This document shows, in pieces, positions 10,141-20,805 of a stretch of DNA of 64,000 nt (position 1 is its first letter; each line of letters begins with the position of its first letter). The DNA comes from Prorocentrum cordatum (Eukaryota; Sar; Dinophyceae; Prorocentrales; Prorocentraceae): positions 925,176-989,175 of the forward strand of contig CAUYUJ010004780.1 of assembly GCA_963575745.1 (NCBI GenBank), written 5' to 3'. The translations under genes and the position numbers were made by a program. Below the pieces are notes generated by a model, which saw only the letters and a list, made by a program, of their open reading frames with translations, made no database searches and had not been told where the DNA came from.

Positions 10141-11152
10141 GGACGCCCAAGATGGCCCAAGACTGCTCCAAGAGCGAAAAGGCGAGAAAGCACAAAACAT
10201 TGATTTTCCTTAGGTTTTGGAAGGATTTTGGCCTCTTGGGGGGGCCCAAGAGGCGATCCGAGGCACTCTAGAGGGGCGAGGCTAATTCAGGCTCCCCCCT
10301 TCTTTGATATATATTCCCAACATGGCCCCAAGAGCGCCCCGAAGGCTCCCAAGAGCGCCCCAAGAGCGCCCCAAGAGCGCCCCAAGAGGGCCCCAAGAGG
10401 CGCCCAAGATGCCTCCAAGAGGCTCCCAAGAGACTCCCAAGAGGCCCCAAGAGAATCCAATATGGCCCAAGACGGCTCCAAGAGCGAAAAGGCGAGAAAG
10501 CAAAAAACAATGATTTTCTGTAGGTTTTGGACGGGTTTTGGCTTCTTGGGGGGGGGCCCAAGAGGCGACTCGAGGCACTCTAGAGGGGCGGGGCTAATTA
10601 AAGCTCCACCCTTCTTTGATAGATCTCCTCCAAGATGGCGCCATGAGCACCCCGAAGGCACCCAAGAGCGCCCCAAGAGCGCCCCAAGAGAACCCCAAGA
10701 GGCTCCAAGAGACGCCAAGAGGCGCCCAAGAGGCCTCCAAAAGGCTCCCAAGAGACCCCCAAGAGGCCTAAATATGCTCCCAAGATGGCCCAAGAAGGCT
10801 CCAAGAGCGAAAATGCGAGAAAGCAAAAAACATTGATTTTCCATAGGTTTTGTAAGGATTTTGGCCTCTAGGAAGGCCCAAGAGGCGATTCGAGGCACTC
10901 TAGAGGGGCAACGCTAATAAGCAACCCCCCCTTCTTTGATAGATCTCCTCCAAGATGGCCCCAAGAGCGCCCCGAAAGCTCCCAAGAGCGCCCCAAGAGC
11001 GCCCCAAGAGGCCCCAAGAGGCCCCCAAGAGGCCTCCAAGAGGCCTCCAAGAGACTCCCAAAAGGCCACAAGAAGCTCCCCGAGATACGCAAGAGGCCTC
11101 CGGGACCGCCAAGAGGCCCCAAAGACGGCCCAAGAGGCCCCCAAGCTCGCCA
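10141..11152 (+). repeat. CCAAGAG repeat array with three ~315-bp higher-order units
   Basis: Short ~11-bp motifs of the type GCGCCCCAAGA repeat throughout. They are organised into larger units anchored by GAGGCACTCTAGAGGGGC. That anchor begins near 10260, 10572 and 10892, giving periods of about 312 and 320 bp. Each unit ends in an A-rich core (landmark GCGAAAAGGCGAGAAAGC, then GATTTTC..TAGGTTTTG). Related arrays lie at 40325-40475, 59870-60760 (both minus) and 63470-64000 (plus). The Pro/Ala/Arg-rich open frames are artefacts of the repeat. Confidence 0.85.
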
Positions 11153-11153
11153 T

Positions 11154-11395
11154 TGTCCTCCTCCTCCTCCTCTTTTTCTCCCTCCTCCCTCCTCCCCCTC
11201 CCCCTCCTCCGCCTCCTCCTTCTCCTCCTCCTCCTCCTCCTTCTCGTCCTCCTCGTCCTCGCCCTCCTCCATCTCCTCCTCCTCATCTCCTCCTCCTCCT
11301 CCTCCTCCTCCTCCTCCCCCTCCTCCTCCTGCTCCTCCTCCTGCTCCTCGTCTTCCTCCTCCTACTCCGACGACGACGACTCCTCCTACATCCTC
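11154..11395. repeat. TCC/CTC polypyrimidine microsatellite
   Basis: About 240 bp of nearly pure pyrimidine on the plus strand, mostly CTC triplets, ending in a short GAC run at 11371-11380. It directly follows the CCAAGAG array. 11400-11600 holds no recognised feature. Confidence 0.9.
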
Positions 11396-11599
11396 CCCCT
11401 CTTGGGGCGTATGGCGGCTCAACCCGCTCTTTGTTCTTCTGCATGCTCCCCCGCTTCCCTCATCACCTCCACTCCCCTGGGGCTCATTTCTGGACGGGCT
11501 GGTGGGGATACGCGAAGCGTCTAGAATTCCCTCTTCATAACCCCGACCAGGGTGCATTATCATTAAGGGAAGTGGCCAGTTGGAAGACAACCTTTTCAA

Positions 11600-12165
11600 A
11601 ATCTGGAGCTATGCCAGAACATTTTTCCTGGGTATTCTACACCGCGAATCAACTTAATTTTTGGTCTTGACTATCCCAAATTGTGCCACAAAAGCCATTC
11701 CTGGAACTTCATCAACACCGCGACCCAACGGGACTGTTGCGGCCTGACGTTTTGACATTGTGCTAAAACAACATGTCAGGGACGTTGGCCATGAGAATCC
11801 TTGAGCCTGTTGCGAACTTTTAAAACGAGTGTAGGCTGCCCTGCATTCGTGAAGCTCTTGCAGCGTTTTGGGACGAATGTGCGCGGCGCTACGGCTAGAA
11901 CAACATTTTGAAAACGGCCCGCCTTCCACCTGTGAGACTCTTACAACTTTTTAAGCCCAGTGTGTGCGGCGCTGAGGCGACAACCGCATTTTGAAAACGA
12001 CCCGCCTTCCATCCGTGAAGCTCCTGGAAATTTATGAAACGACTGTGCGCGGCCCTAGTGTTTGAAAACCACACGCCCTCCATCCGTGAAGCTGTTGCAA
12101 ATCTTACACTTCAAGATCGTGAATGGTGAGTACTTCTCAAGCGAAACGCCCGGCCCGACCTTTCG
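11600..12165 (-). repeat. Composite repeat module, copy 2 (inverted)
   Basis: On the minus strand it begins with GGGCGTTTCGCTTGAG near 12150. Three to four ~85-bp units follow, with GGATGGAAGGCGGG and GCGCCGC..CATTCG-type landmarks, then units with the CGCGGTGTTG landmark down to about 11610. The TCC strand of the microsatellite at 12286-12330 precedes it, as in copies 1 and 3. Confidence 0.7.
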
Positions 12166-12235
12166 TTCGGCCCCGGCGTGCGAGAGGGTGGTACTGGTTT
12201 TGAGGGAGAAGGATGGAGGAGGAAGAGGACGAGGG

Positions 12236-12286
<51 letters not shown>

Positions 12287-12330
12287 GGAGGAGGAGGAGG
12301 AGGAGGAGGAGGAGGCGGAGAAGGAGGAAA
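12236..12330. repeat. GAT then GAG trinucleotide microsatellite
   Basis: Roughly 16 GAT triplets are followed directly by about 12 GAG triplets. Open frames give Asp/Glu or Met runs only. Confidence 0.95.
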
Positions 12331-12569
12331 ATGGAAGGCTCATTGAGTTTTTCGGAATCAGGCGCGTCTTCCGGCCTCCTGCTGGAGGGCCTCGTCGTGG
12401 GAGCCCTGGGGCGGCCCGCCGAACCCTTCTCTGCTCCGACCTGCAGCCAAAGGGCCCAAGCCTCCCGTGCCCTGACGTTGGCCGCCCAGACGCCCGGAAC
12501 CAACAAATGGTGGGTTCCAAAACCCCAAACCCCCAAACCTTGCCATTTCTTCTTGGGGGGGCGGTCTTT

Positions 12570-12815
12570 CCTTCCGCCAACCTTCCGCCAACCTTCCGCC
12601 GGCGGAGGTGGCCCCGTTTCGCTTCCGCCGGCTTCCGCCGAGGAAGAAACGACAACTGCTTCGATCCTCGAGGACAGGGGCCGTTTCTTGACTGCCTCAC
12701 ATGTTGTCATCTCTTGAAAGGCCGACCGGTACTTCCGCTGACTTTCGCCCGCCCTCCGCCGCCAGAGCCACCCTCGCTCTGCTTCCGCCGTCTTCTGCCA
12801 GCCTTCCGCCGAAGA
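12570..12815 (+). repeat. TTCCGCC-rich degenerate array
   Basis: The heptamer TTCCGCC or close variants occur about a dozen times, often as CTTCCGCCxxC. Spacing is irregular, so this is a decayed simple repeat, not a clean tandem array. Confidence 0.6.
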
Positions 12816-13191
12816 CGGGCAGGCACCTTCCTGGCCCCTCGAGGGCGAGATCCCCTTCTGCAGCGCCCCAATCAAGGAAGCGCAGACATGGGTCAGCCAC
12901 GCGTGGATCAGCGACGGGCCCCGTTCCCACACGCATCCGACGCGCTCCGTCGCCAAATCGGGCGGTGCTGCGCTGGCTTCATGTTTCGCCCCGATCCATG
13001 GGTCTGGCGCCCACGTGCCAGATCCACGGATCCGTAATCCACGTTACCGTGTGCCCGACCCAAGCATTCAGACGGCCAGCCTCGCCGAGCTGTGGCTGTG
13101 GGCAGCTGGCGTCCCCCGCTGCGGGGCGATGCGCCGCGCGCTCCCACGCCGTGCCCCCCCTCCCCCCCCCCTTCCCTGGGCGTTGCTTAGA

Positions 13192-13344
13192 TGGGGGGGG
13201 GGGCGATACATGGGAGGGGTGGGCGAAGAGACGTGCACCTTTCGTGCCGTCTCTTTTTGGGCACCAGACGGCCCCTTTAGGGCCCTTCAGGTGCACGAAA
13301 GGCGCACATTTCTTCTTCACCCTCCTCATTCATCGCCCCCCCCA
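13192..13344. mobile_element. Foldback (MITE-like) element, copy 1
   Basis: The left arm 13192-13248 and right arm 13290-13344 are imperfect inverted repeats of about 56 bp. They run from a poly-G/poly-C end to GTGCACCTTTCGTGCC. The 41-bp loop contains GGCCCCTTTAGGGCCCTT (13270-13287), which recurs exactly in the second foldback element at 54071-54088. No target-site duplication was identified and there is no coding capacity. It could be a non-autonomous DNA element or a transcribed hairpin. Confidence 0.65.
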
Positions 13345-13620
13345 ATACGCAGCGCCAGACCCTCCCCCCTGCGTCACACCTCTAGGGGGGAGGGAGGATG
13401 GGGGCAACGAGGACGAGGAGGAGGGAGCAACGAGGAGGGAAGGAAGGAGGGATGGGGGAAGTCCTCACCAAGGTGGCTCAACATGGACCTGCCTTCCCAA
13501 AGCGACTGCTTCCGACGTGCACCCGTCTCACCGCCTGGGCATGTGGGCGGTGCGTGGGGTGGTGCTCTGCGCCGAGTGCGGGGGGTGGGCTGCCACCAAA
13601 GTTGGGGAACTCAACGGCGA

Positions 13621-13765
13621 GAGGCTGTCGCCAGTAACGCCCTCAACGGCGACGGACGCGTCGATAGCATCGGCCAGGGCGGTCCAAGGCCTGTCATCAG
13701 TGACGCCCTGGACGGCGGGGGGTCCGTGACAAAGGCGATGCCTGTCACCAGTAACGTCTTGCTAT
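13621..13765 (+). repeat. Short tandem repeat, ~60-bp unit, about 2.5 copies
   Basis: Three starts are related (GGCTGTCGCCAGTAACGCC, GGCCTGTCATCAGTGACGCC, TGCCTGTCACCAGTAACG), each followed by a diverged CTC/GGACGGCG segment. The following 13766-13980 shows no recognisable feature. Confidence 0.55.
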
Positions 13766-13981
13766 GTCTTGGCGAATGTTGAAGGGCGTGCAGACGGAAG
13801 GACTTCTGGAGTGGCCCTTGGTGACAGCTTGCCCATTTCACCGAGCGGGTTGCGACCCGCTGTGGCCGCTCGTGGGCGAACATCCGCTCGCCAGGTCTTC
13901 TCGGAGGGCCCTGGAATGCAAAGCCTGCCCTTCTGGCCGAGGGCAGTTGGCAACAGGAGGGAATAGGAGCGAGGGGGGATG

Positions 13982-14122
13982 AGCTAGCTTCTGATTTTTT
14001 CTCCCCCCCCAGGTGGCTTGAGCCCCGATATCGCGGAGCCTCTCATTCTCGCGATCTCCACTGAATATCTTACTACATAATTCCATAAACTATCTCTTGA
14101 GGGGCACACATCCTTACTCTGA
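13982..14122 (-). repeat. 3' LTR of the Copia-type element
   Basis: It aligns with 22440-22549. Shared landmarks in plus-strand order are GCTAGCTTCTGA/GTTAGCTTCTAA, GGCTTGA, CGGAGCCTCTCA/CGAGCCTCTCA and TCCTTACT. I estimate about 70% similarity with indels. The LTR is very short for the class. Confidence 0.55.
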
Positions 14123-14167
14123 TCCTGCTTCTTGAGGATCGGTAATATGAGAGAAGGCTAGGCGCAC

Positions 14168-14891
14168 TCAGGCGCCTCGGATAACTCTATTAGGTCGATT
14201 TCCTGGTAGTTCATCTTCACGCTGCTGCTCCTGATGGTGATTGGCTTCTCGTTCTGTCTGTGGTATTAATCGAGGTCGCTGTTGTCGTAGTTGTTGTGAG
14301 GTCGATGATTCCGGTCGTATGTGCTGCATCAGCTTTGGGAAAGTACCAACCATCGCCGAACCATCCATTATCACGAGATCTGTTGGAAGGCTGTATGCTC
14401 GTATCATTATGCCACTGACGCTGTCCTCTCGAAATGATAGAATACAGAATCTCGGAGTTTTGTCAGCCAAAATACCGTTGTCCAGCAATGAGCAGATACA
14501 GGTCGAAACAATCAGTTCCCATGTCAACAGGCATTACTGTCAGTCCTTGTTCTTGTAGCTTCATCAAGCGTGAAAGTGTTGTCGTCGAGGTACGCCGCAT
14601 CCAGGGCTTCAGCAACAACTCTGTGAAGCTTAGTGCCACGTAATTTGCTTGTTGTGATCTACTAACTTCCGAACATGCTTCAACACCAAATGTTGAATAA
14701 GTGATCCGCTTGCCCAATCCTCGATGTACTGCGAGCGGGTGAGCTTTGGCCAAGAAGCCAATGATTTTCGGTTCATGACCTGCGTTGGCTATCGACGTCA
14801 TCTTGAAAGGTCCAGATAGTCGATGAAAGTACAAACCCATGCTTTGCCGATGTCTATCTGCTCGATCCAACGTGAGAATGAATGCCATCAT
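14168..14891 (-). pseudogene. Copia RNase H and pol C-terminus
   Basis: The frame 14463-14891 opens with MAFILTLDRADRHRQSMGLY. It later has KIIGFLAKAHPLAVHRGLGK, RITYSTFGVEACSEV, LMKLQEQGLTVMPVDM and DCFDLYLLIAGQ. The order matches the RNase H end of dinoflagellate Copia polyproteins. After a stop, frame 14168-14527 continues with SGIMIRAYSLPTDLVIMDGS and VGTFPKLMQHI, the usual final motif (S-LPT-L-IADGLTK). The assignment rests on pattern memory of this family; catalytic acids were not all identified. Confidence 0.5.
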
Positions 14892-15137
14892 GTCAGCGAT
14901 CGTTGGCTCAGTTTGTTTCGATTCGACTTGCGTGGTGGCTGCGCAGACGTCCCATCTCGTCTGCGGCAGATGAACGAGCTCGCAACATAGTGAGCGGTCG
15001 TCGTGGATCTCCTCCTTCGCGCAGACCTCTTGCTATTGTAGCAAGCGTTGCTTTGACATATTCGGTGCCTTGGTGGTGTTCAGGTGGGCGTCTTGATTGA
15101 TGAATGCGCACCCGTTGGGCATCCAACTGCGCTCGCA

Positions 15138-15743
15138 TCAAAATTGCGTGACGAACTTCTTCTTTATGGGGGCATGGCCCCAGTCTGGCCATGACTGCAG
15201 TCCCACGGGCAGCAGGTCGTCTGCGTGGAGAGTAATGGCCATCGCGAGGTTATCGTCCGAATGCCAAGGGAAGCCGTTCTCATCCAGCAGAGCCTTCTCG
15301 CCAGACGTGTCATCGTACGCGTGGCGGGTAAATGCTGCGCGCCCTAATCGAGGCGCATCCACCAGGCCCGGCGCTTGCTTGATGCGCCCCAGGAAGTGCA
15401 GGTGTGTCTCCGCATCAGGAATATCGAAGAGCTTGGAATGATCTCGCAGATGCCGCCAAATATTGGCTGGGAGGATAATGCACACATGCCTCTCCTCGCG
15501 AATGTCCAGACCGAGTCTCTTGGAGTTTACTGTCGGCTCGTCGAGCTTCGCACCTTGAAGTAAGACGGGCGAGATGTCCCGTGATTCTGCGTGATAGCCG
15601 TCGTGAGTCTGTGCCAATGATATCATCGTGCGTTGACTCGCCCTCGCTGCAGGAAAACTGCGTCGATCCAGTGCGTATTTCGGAATGTCTTTGAAACCTC
15701 GACAGCGCAAGCGAGAGCGCAGCGCCCATCTCTCCTTCTGCAT
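15138..15743 (-). pseudogene. Copia reverse transcriptase
   Basis: 201 codons. RWALRSRLRCRGFKDIPKY corresponds to the KARLVxxGFxQ entry motif. ESRDISPVLLQG corresponds to DV-AFL-G, with the Phe/Ala replaced. GLVDAPRLGRAAF matches G-K-APR-W. The catalytic site appears as ITLHADDLLPVG, where the two Asp of the xVDD motif are retained. The protein is truncated before the connection to RNase H because of frameshifts between 15138 and 14891. Confidence 0.6.
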
Positions 15744-15757
15744 CCACTTTTTTTTGT

Positions 15758-17107
15758 TTACTCAGGCCGAATCGATGCAATTGTCAGTCGCGCTCTGTTC
15801 TCAGCCGTGGTCAAAACAATACTGTTGTACGTGGGAGCTGCTGTGCTTGCGATCCGCCGGTTCGATCGCGCCTCGCAGCCTTGCAAGGCCCTCCTCGGCC
15901 GCTGGGTGCTCGGCCTGCGATGCGTAGATCGGAAGGCAGGCGTCGTCGAGGAAGTCGTGGTAGAAGCATCGGCATGGCCTGGGAACTCCACTACAAACAT
16001 GCTGTCATATCTCGACCATGGTAGAGTCGCGAAGGAGGAACATGTCGTTGTGGTTGAATCGACCAAAGAGTCGTCGTCCATGTGGCTGGCGTCTTGGTAA
16101 AGCAGTTGAAGCTCGGATAACTTCGAAGTGCATGAAGTCTCATCCTTCGGCGCCAGCAATTGGCTGTAGTGGTTCTCGATCGGCACTGCGCCGGAGGATG
16201 CTCCAGATGTGTCAGGAAGATCGCCATATTGATCGTCGGATGGAACGACCTGCAAGTCGTCGCCGCAATCTTGAGGAGCAAGGTCTATTAGTGGTGCAGG
16301 GTCGTCTCCTTCTTCGTTGCGACTCCAAGCGCTGTGCCTCGTGTCCATACTACTGGACGCGTCGATCGCGCGCTTGTCCGTCAGCTGCTGCGCGTGCCGC
16401 CTGTCTGTGTCAACGAGCCTCTCCATATCCTTGACGAAGTCCCGAGAAGACTTTGTGCCGTGCGCGTGCTCCTTGAGTGTGTTCCCCATCTCCTTTGTCC
16501 GATCCACTTCGGGTGGAGCAGTTGGCGGTGCTGGAGCAGCCGCGGGCGTCGTCGCCGCGAGGCCGTGGACCTGGCGCACTTCAGCGCGTGACAGGTCATT
16601 CGCAACCTGTGGGTCCAACGAGCAGCGGTCGCAATGTCCCAGGTTCGTGTCCGGCGCGTTGTCGTCAACGTTCGTCTGTGCCTGTTGGCGCTCGACTTCG
16701 TCAAGGATTATGCCTGACTCCGCCGTCGCGTCCATCTCGTGCTCGTCTGGCTGATGCATGTCTTGATCTTCTTGACTCGGTGCGAGTGCAACCGGCAGTG
16801 GCGGCATCAATGATGGATGCCGTGCAGGTAGCGGTAGTGCTGATGATTGTGGTTCTGGTGGCGTGGCTGATGATGATGAAGATGAAATTGGTGGCCACGT
16901 TGTAGCCGTAGTTTTGTCGAGAGCCATGCGCTCGCCAAGCGAAGGCGGTACAGCCGTGCTCCAGTCCGGAATCTGGTCAGAAATTGAGCGAGGAGGCGAA
17001 GGAGTGTCGTACTTCTCATCGAGATCGATCAAAAGGGTATCAGATACCCTCACTCTCCGACGCTGTTCAGGTGCTCGTAATATCTGGTCCCGGCTTTCAC
17101 CCTTCAA
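15758..17107 (-). CDS. Copia integrase-RT linker region, long open frame
   Basis: 449 codons, mostly low-complexity Ser, Pro, Asp and Thr with no recognised domain. It lies between integrase (ending near 17840) and RT (starting 15743), the usual place for the long acidic linker in Copia polyproteins. A weak WVLHRQ-like segment is absent. The open frame survives, but it may be partly out of the original phase. It overlaps the frame 17104-17844 only by end points. Confidence 0.4.
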   Translation of the reverse strand: MKGESRDQILRAPEQRRRVRVSDTLLIDLDEKYDTPSPPRSISDQIPDWSTAVPPSLGERMALDKTTATTWPPISSSSSSATPPEPQSSALPLPARHPSLMPPLPVALAPSQEDQDMHQPDEHEMDATAESGIILDEVERQQAQTNVDDNAPDTNLGHCDRCSLDPQVANDLSRAEVRQVHGLAATTPAAAPAPPTAPPEVDRTKEMGNTLKEHAHGTKSSRDFVKDMERLVDTDRRHAQQLTDKRAIDASSSMDTRHSAWSRNEEGDDPAPLIDLAPQDCGDDLQVVPSDDQYGDLPDTSGASSGAVPIENHYSQLLAPKDETSCTSKLSELQLLYQDASHMDDDSLVDSTTTTCSSFATLPWSRYDSMFVVEFPGHADASTTTSSTTPAFRSTHRRPSTQRPRRALQGCEARSNRRIASTAAPTYNSIVLTTAENRARLTIASIRPE

Positions 17108-17844
17108 TGCGGGGCGTAGACCTTGTACTTGTTCGGGTGTGTATTTGTCGTCCGAGCTCGGAAGAGAAATTTGTCTTCGATGTCCTCTATGGCCGTGTCG
17201 TGCGAAGGTGGGTCCACATAGCCAAGTGACGGTGGAGACGCAGGCGAAAGTGGCCTTGCCGCAGGTTGCTGGAAGATCCGCCGCGGACTGTCTCCTGGAG
17301 CGTCCTCGATGATGGCATTGCTGGAGATATCTAACTCATCGATGGGCTGATAGTCGTCATGAGGTGCTCGAGCTTCCTTCGTCGCCGAGAACATTAAATG
17401 GTAACTGTGCCATTCTTCGCCAACGATCCTGCTCGTGTTGTCAGTGCTGTTCAGGTCTAGCTCCCGACTGATGTAGTGTTGGCGACTCTGAAGACTCCAG
17501 GCTACCAGCGAAACGTGCTGCAGTAGCTTCAGCGCTTGAACCAGGCTGAAACCTGTACCGGGGAAGATCACGTCGATCTCGGGTAGGCCGAAACTTGCAC
17601 TGGGTAGGTGCTGAATGGGAAAACACCGCTGAGGTGGACTGTCGCGCAGGTCTCGTGGTTCAAATGTCGTGCCACCCCTGCCGCAAAGAGCTTCACCCAT
17701 GAGATGCAGCGCGCCAGAAGAGCAACCTCCGATCACCGCAAGTAATTGAACCATGGCTCCCGGTGTCTCCGTGCTGTCCAAATCAGCGTCGTGCGTGAAA
17801 CCGGGGACGTGGTAGCTGAGTTGTCGAGGTCGAGGATGTCGCAC
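17104..17844 (-). pseudogene. Copia pol segment downstream of integrase core
   Basis: 246-codon minus frame following the integrase core. It has no motif I can assign. QLLAVIGGCSSGALHLMGEA and LPEIDVIFPGTGFSLVQALK look like globular protein and not satellite. Its C-terminal third is rich in Asp, Pro and Ser and passes into the linker. It is most likely the integrase C-terminal extension. Confidence 0.35.
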
Positions 17845-18702
17845 TAGGGCGATGAACGGCCGACGTTGGTGTGCCGCAATCGCCGTGCTGAGATCTTTCG
17901 ATCATGAGATGAAGCCAGCTGGTCCTGTCCATCCATCGGCGTCTTCGCTCTCCAGAGCGCTCCAAATGTCGGCGGCCTCGGTGCGTCGAGCTACTTGGTG
18001 CCCAGTTGCTGCTGCCTGGTGTTGGTGGCTTGGGCGAGCCGGTCTTCCACGACTGCTTGAAGTGGCCTTCGCGATGAGGCGAAGACGAACGTGCGCCTCT
18101 GTGTAGTCGGGCACTTGATCTAGGATGCTGTTCGCGTTGGTCAGCGTCTTTGATTCTGGGTTGTCTGCGTCCTTGGGCATGTGCGCGAAGAGTCGCTGAG
18201 CTGGTTGCCGATCCGTCGTAGCTCAGCGTCAGGTTGCCTGCCGTGGTCGCTTCTGCTACGATGTCCTCGTCGCTCAAGTGAATGATTCCCTGCTTCGCGC
18301 AGTTGGCCTTGATCTTGAGAGCTACTGCCTTGACCAGGGAGATCGTGCGCTCGGCCAAACCAGTGCGAGCGTGTGCTGCAATGCCTCCGAACTCGCGCGT
18401 CGCGTTGTAGCGATCGCAGAAAAAAGAAGCCATGTCGCCTGTGAGTCCTCCTTCTAGGTCGATGACCCGGGTCTCCATCGGGCCGAAGATGCTGGTCCAG
18501 AGCTGGACGTATCCCTTCAAGATGTCGGCTGGTACCTTGCTGTTAAGACGCGCTGCGAGGCGAAAAAGGGGGCGCCGGTGCGAAGCAGCCGCGCCTTCTC
18601 AAATAAGAAGTGTAGGTCGCTCTGTGCACGTTGATTGAAGTAGGGGGCAAATGTGCCTCTGACGAGCGGTATGTTTATGACTCTCATCCCGTTTCTGCGC
18701 AC
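17783..18702 (-). pseudogene. Copia integrase core
   Basis: Frame 18517-18702 carries the entry segment (IPLVRGTFAPYFN, QSDLHFLFEKARLL). Frame 17783-18520 continues with LWTSIFGPMETRVIDLEGGL, then GGIAAHARTGLAERTISLVK. These match the FGP-..-DQEGG and HxR-G-AER region of retroviral-type integrases, with VIDLEGG in place of the usual SDxEGG. The third catalytic residue is probably the Glu of GLAER. Frame 17902-18180 then takes over (ANSILDQVPDYTEAHVRLR). The integrase inserts element cDNA. At least two frameshifts. Confidence 0.55.
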
Positions 18703-18734
18703 TTCGCTGTGGTGCGTGATGCCATGGCATAGCT

Positions 18735-19710
18735 TCAGGAGGCGGCGGGCCCGCTGCTCTGCATGATGTCCCGCCGTCGGCGCCCGCCGCGTGCAATAAC
18801 TTCGGGTGTGAATCGGCCGACGCGTTCATGCGCTCGGTGTCGCTCGATGCCTCGCGTATTCTCTGCGCGAATTTTGTGATGTCGAAGTTGGGCTGCGACG
18901 CCTTCGGTTCGGTACTTGTGATCGTCGTTTCGTTGAGTATCCTTGGGTCGTCGTCGTGCTGGTGGTGCTGCTGCTTCCGGGGCCAGTGGCATCGGAGGTG
19001 GTGGCGCTGCGCACTTTGACTTCTCATCGTCGGCAATCGGTGCTGCTGCTGCTGCTGCCGCTGGCGCCTGAAGTGCTGGAGGTGTCTCCAGAGCTGCAGG
19101 CTTCGGCGCCGCCGGTGATGCTGCTGGAGCTGCAGCTGGCGCCGCTGGAGCTGCGGGTGCTGCTGGAGCTGCGGGTGCAGGAAGCCCGGCAGGCTTGAAC
19201 CTGCAGCCGTGGACTCGGGAATGAAGCGCGCCCGCTGCATTTCCGTGCTTGCGCAGAGGGCGCATCCAGTGAATGTGTTGTGCAGCCTGATGCAGATGCC
19301 GCATCGTGTTTCCTGTCGGAAACCTGCGCAACTCACTGGGATCGCGCGCCGCATTTGCTGTCCTGTTGTGGCCGCTGGGGTCGTTCATCTGCGGGTTGCC
19401 GTGCTGGGTCGCGCACTTGCAGAACTTGCAGGTGTCGCGCGGCCTCGCTGGGCACTGGGACGTCGTGCGTTTCCCGATGAGCAAGTCCTACTCCTCCCCG
19501 CGTGTTCCATGCCTGGGTTGATCCGTCGTGTTGCCGTGTAGAGTTCCATGGTGCATCAGCGCGAGCTTGTCTAAATCGTTCAGAAGAGACTCTGCCGAGG
19601 CATATGATCGCCAAGGGTTCTCCGCGATGAAATTGCCGTCGTGCTGCAGTTTATCTCGGGGCAGCGTGGTCGCGAACCAATGCAGCGTGGGCCGTTCTTT
19701 CTGTTCCAAC
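18735..19710 (-). pseudogene. Copia gag-pol junction with Ala/Pro-rich tract and Cys-rich segment
   Basis: Frame 18735-19484 has a 70-residue Ala/Pro tract. The overlapping frame 18599-19354 has CGICIRLHNTFTGCALC, a paired-Cys pattern that may be a zinc-binding site. DTCKFCKCATQHG in the other frame adds more cysteines. This is upstream of integrase, where gag nucleocapsid, protease and gag-pre-integrase domains are expected. A protease active site (D-T/S-G) was not found. Confidence 0.4.
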
Positions 19711-20805
19711 TCGCGAGTATCTGCCCGATTCGTTGACTGCGACCATGGGCGACATCAGATTTCGCATAGCGCGTGTCGTGGTCGAAATGCCCGGGCCAAT
19801 CGTTTCAGAGCCCTGCGATGGCCATCTCGATGCAAATCCCAGGCGCGTTTGTAATCGATCGGTTATAACGCGATGCGCTGGTTTAGAAAAACCTCGGCTG
19901 ATATGCGTCCCGTGCCCGAGCAAAATTCCTCCTGAAGAGGTATCGCGGCCTGGCGCGTCTCCATGTGAGCGCTGAAGTTGCCCGCGTCGTCCAGCGTGAT
20001 CATAGGGGGGCGAGCGCGATGGTGGAACTGTCCTGGCAGTGCGCGGTGTTCGATGTCCATGTGTTTCTGCTCGCCAGCCGTGATGTCGTCAGGCCATGCT
20101 TTGAACTGCTCCCAGTGCTCGTGGAATGCCCTGGCGTCGCTGCAATGGCAACTCACGTGTGCGAATGTCGACGTCGTGCAGTCGCGTGACGTTGGGGCCG
20201 GTGAACCGGTGCCGGGCTTTAGCTAGATTTTGACGGTCTTTGCCGTCTCCATCCTTGCAAGGATTCTGCTCGTTAGGGGCCCCAGACGGTGCGCGTGCGC
20301 TCGCAGGGCCCGTTTGGGTAGTGCTTCTCTCTCAGGACAGACGTCGGCATGCAGACAAATTCCAAGACTTCGCTTCCGCGACGTAGTAGACCTGCGCAGC
20401 AACTCCGCCGTGCGGCGCTCGACCTCGTTGATGGGATCGGTTTGCTCGACGATGGTCTGCTCCTTCGAATTAGCAGTCGGCAGGGGGAGATGCTTGGGAT
20501 CCTAAAGATGCAGCTTCGTGCTGTATGCTGCTTGTCTCGGCGGTATCAGCGCCGACAGTCCATCGCCGCTCGGAAGCATTTTCTCGCGTGCATGTGTTCC
20601 CTGTTCCAGTGGAGTGGCGTTGGGCAGTGTTGCGGGGCATCTCGGTGCACTGTTGCCGATGAGGTCGCCGCGATAAGTGATGTTCGGAAGTGGACCACAG
20701 GCGCCACTGTTGCTCAAGAGCTCCCCGCGAGATGGATCTGTTTCGCCGTTGAGACCAATGAAAGATGCATCTGGTTTGCCGCGTCGATACTTCGCGCTCC
20801 GGAGA
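19711..20805 (-). pseudogene. Copia internal region, protease expected but not identified
   Basis: No frame longer than about 107 codons persists. The frame 20502-20825 (RGKPDASFIGLNGETDP, CPATLPNATPLEQGTH) looks like globular protein and may be the aspartic protease region, but the D-T/S-G triad is not visible. It is treated as eroded element sequence between gag and the Cys-rich segment. Confidence 0.3.

Noticed and set aside
10314-10340. CCAACATGGC and CCAAGATGGC motifs in the CCAAGAG arrays as decayed spliced leaders
   Set aside because: Similarity is limited to about 9 of 10 bases and never extends to the leader ends. The motif is better explained by the repeat itself.
10228-11670. Trichohyalin-like or Pro/Ala repeat proteins on either strand
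   Set aside because: They derive from the ~11-bp CCAAGAG repeat and the adjoining TCC tract.
14018-14030. GGCTTGAGCC in the Copia 3' LTR as a spliced-leader relic
   Set aside because: The other LTR reads GGCTTGAACT and no further leader bases match.
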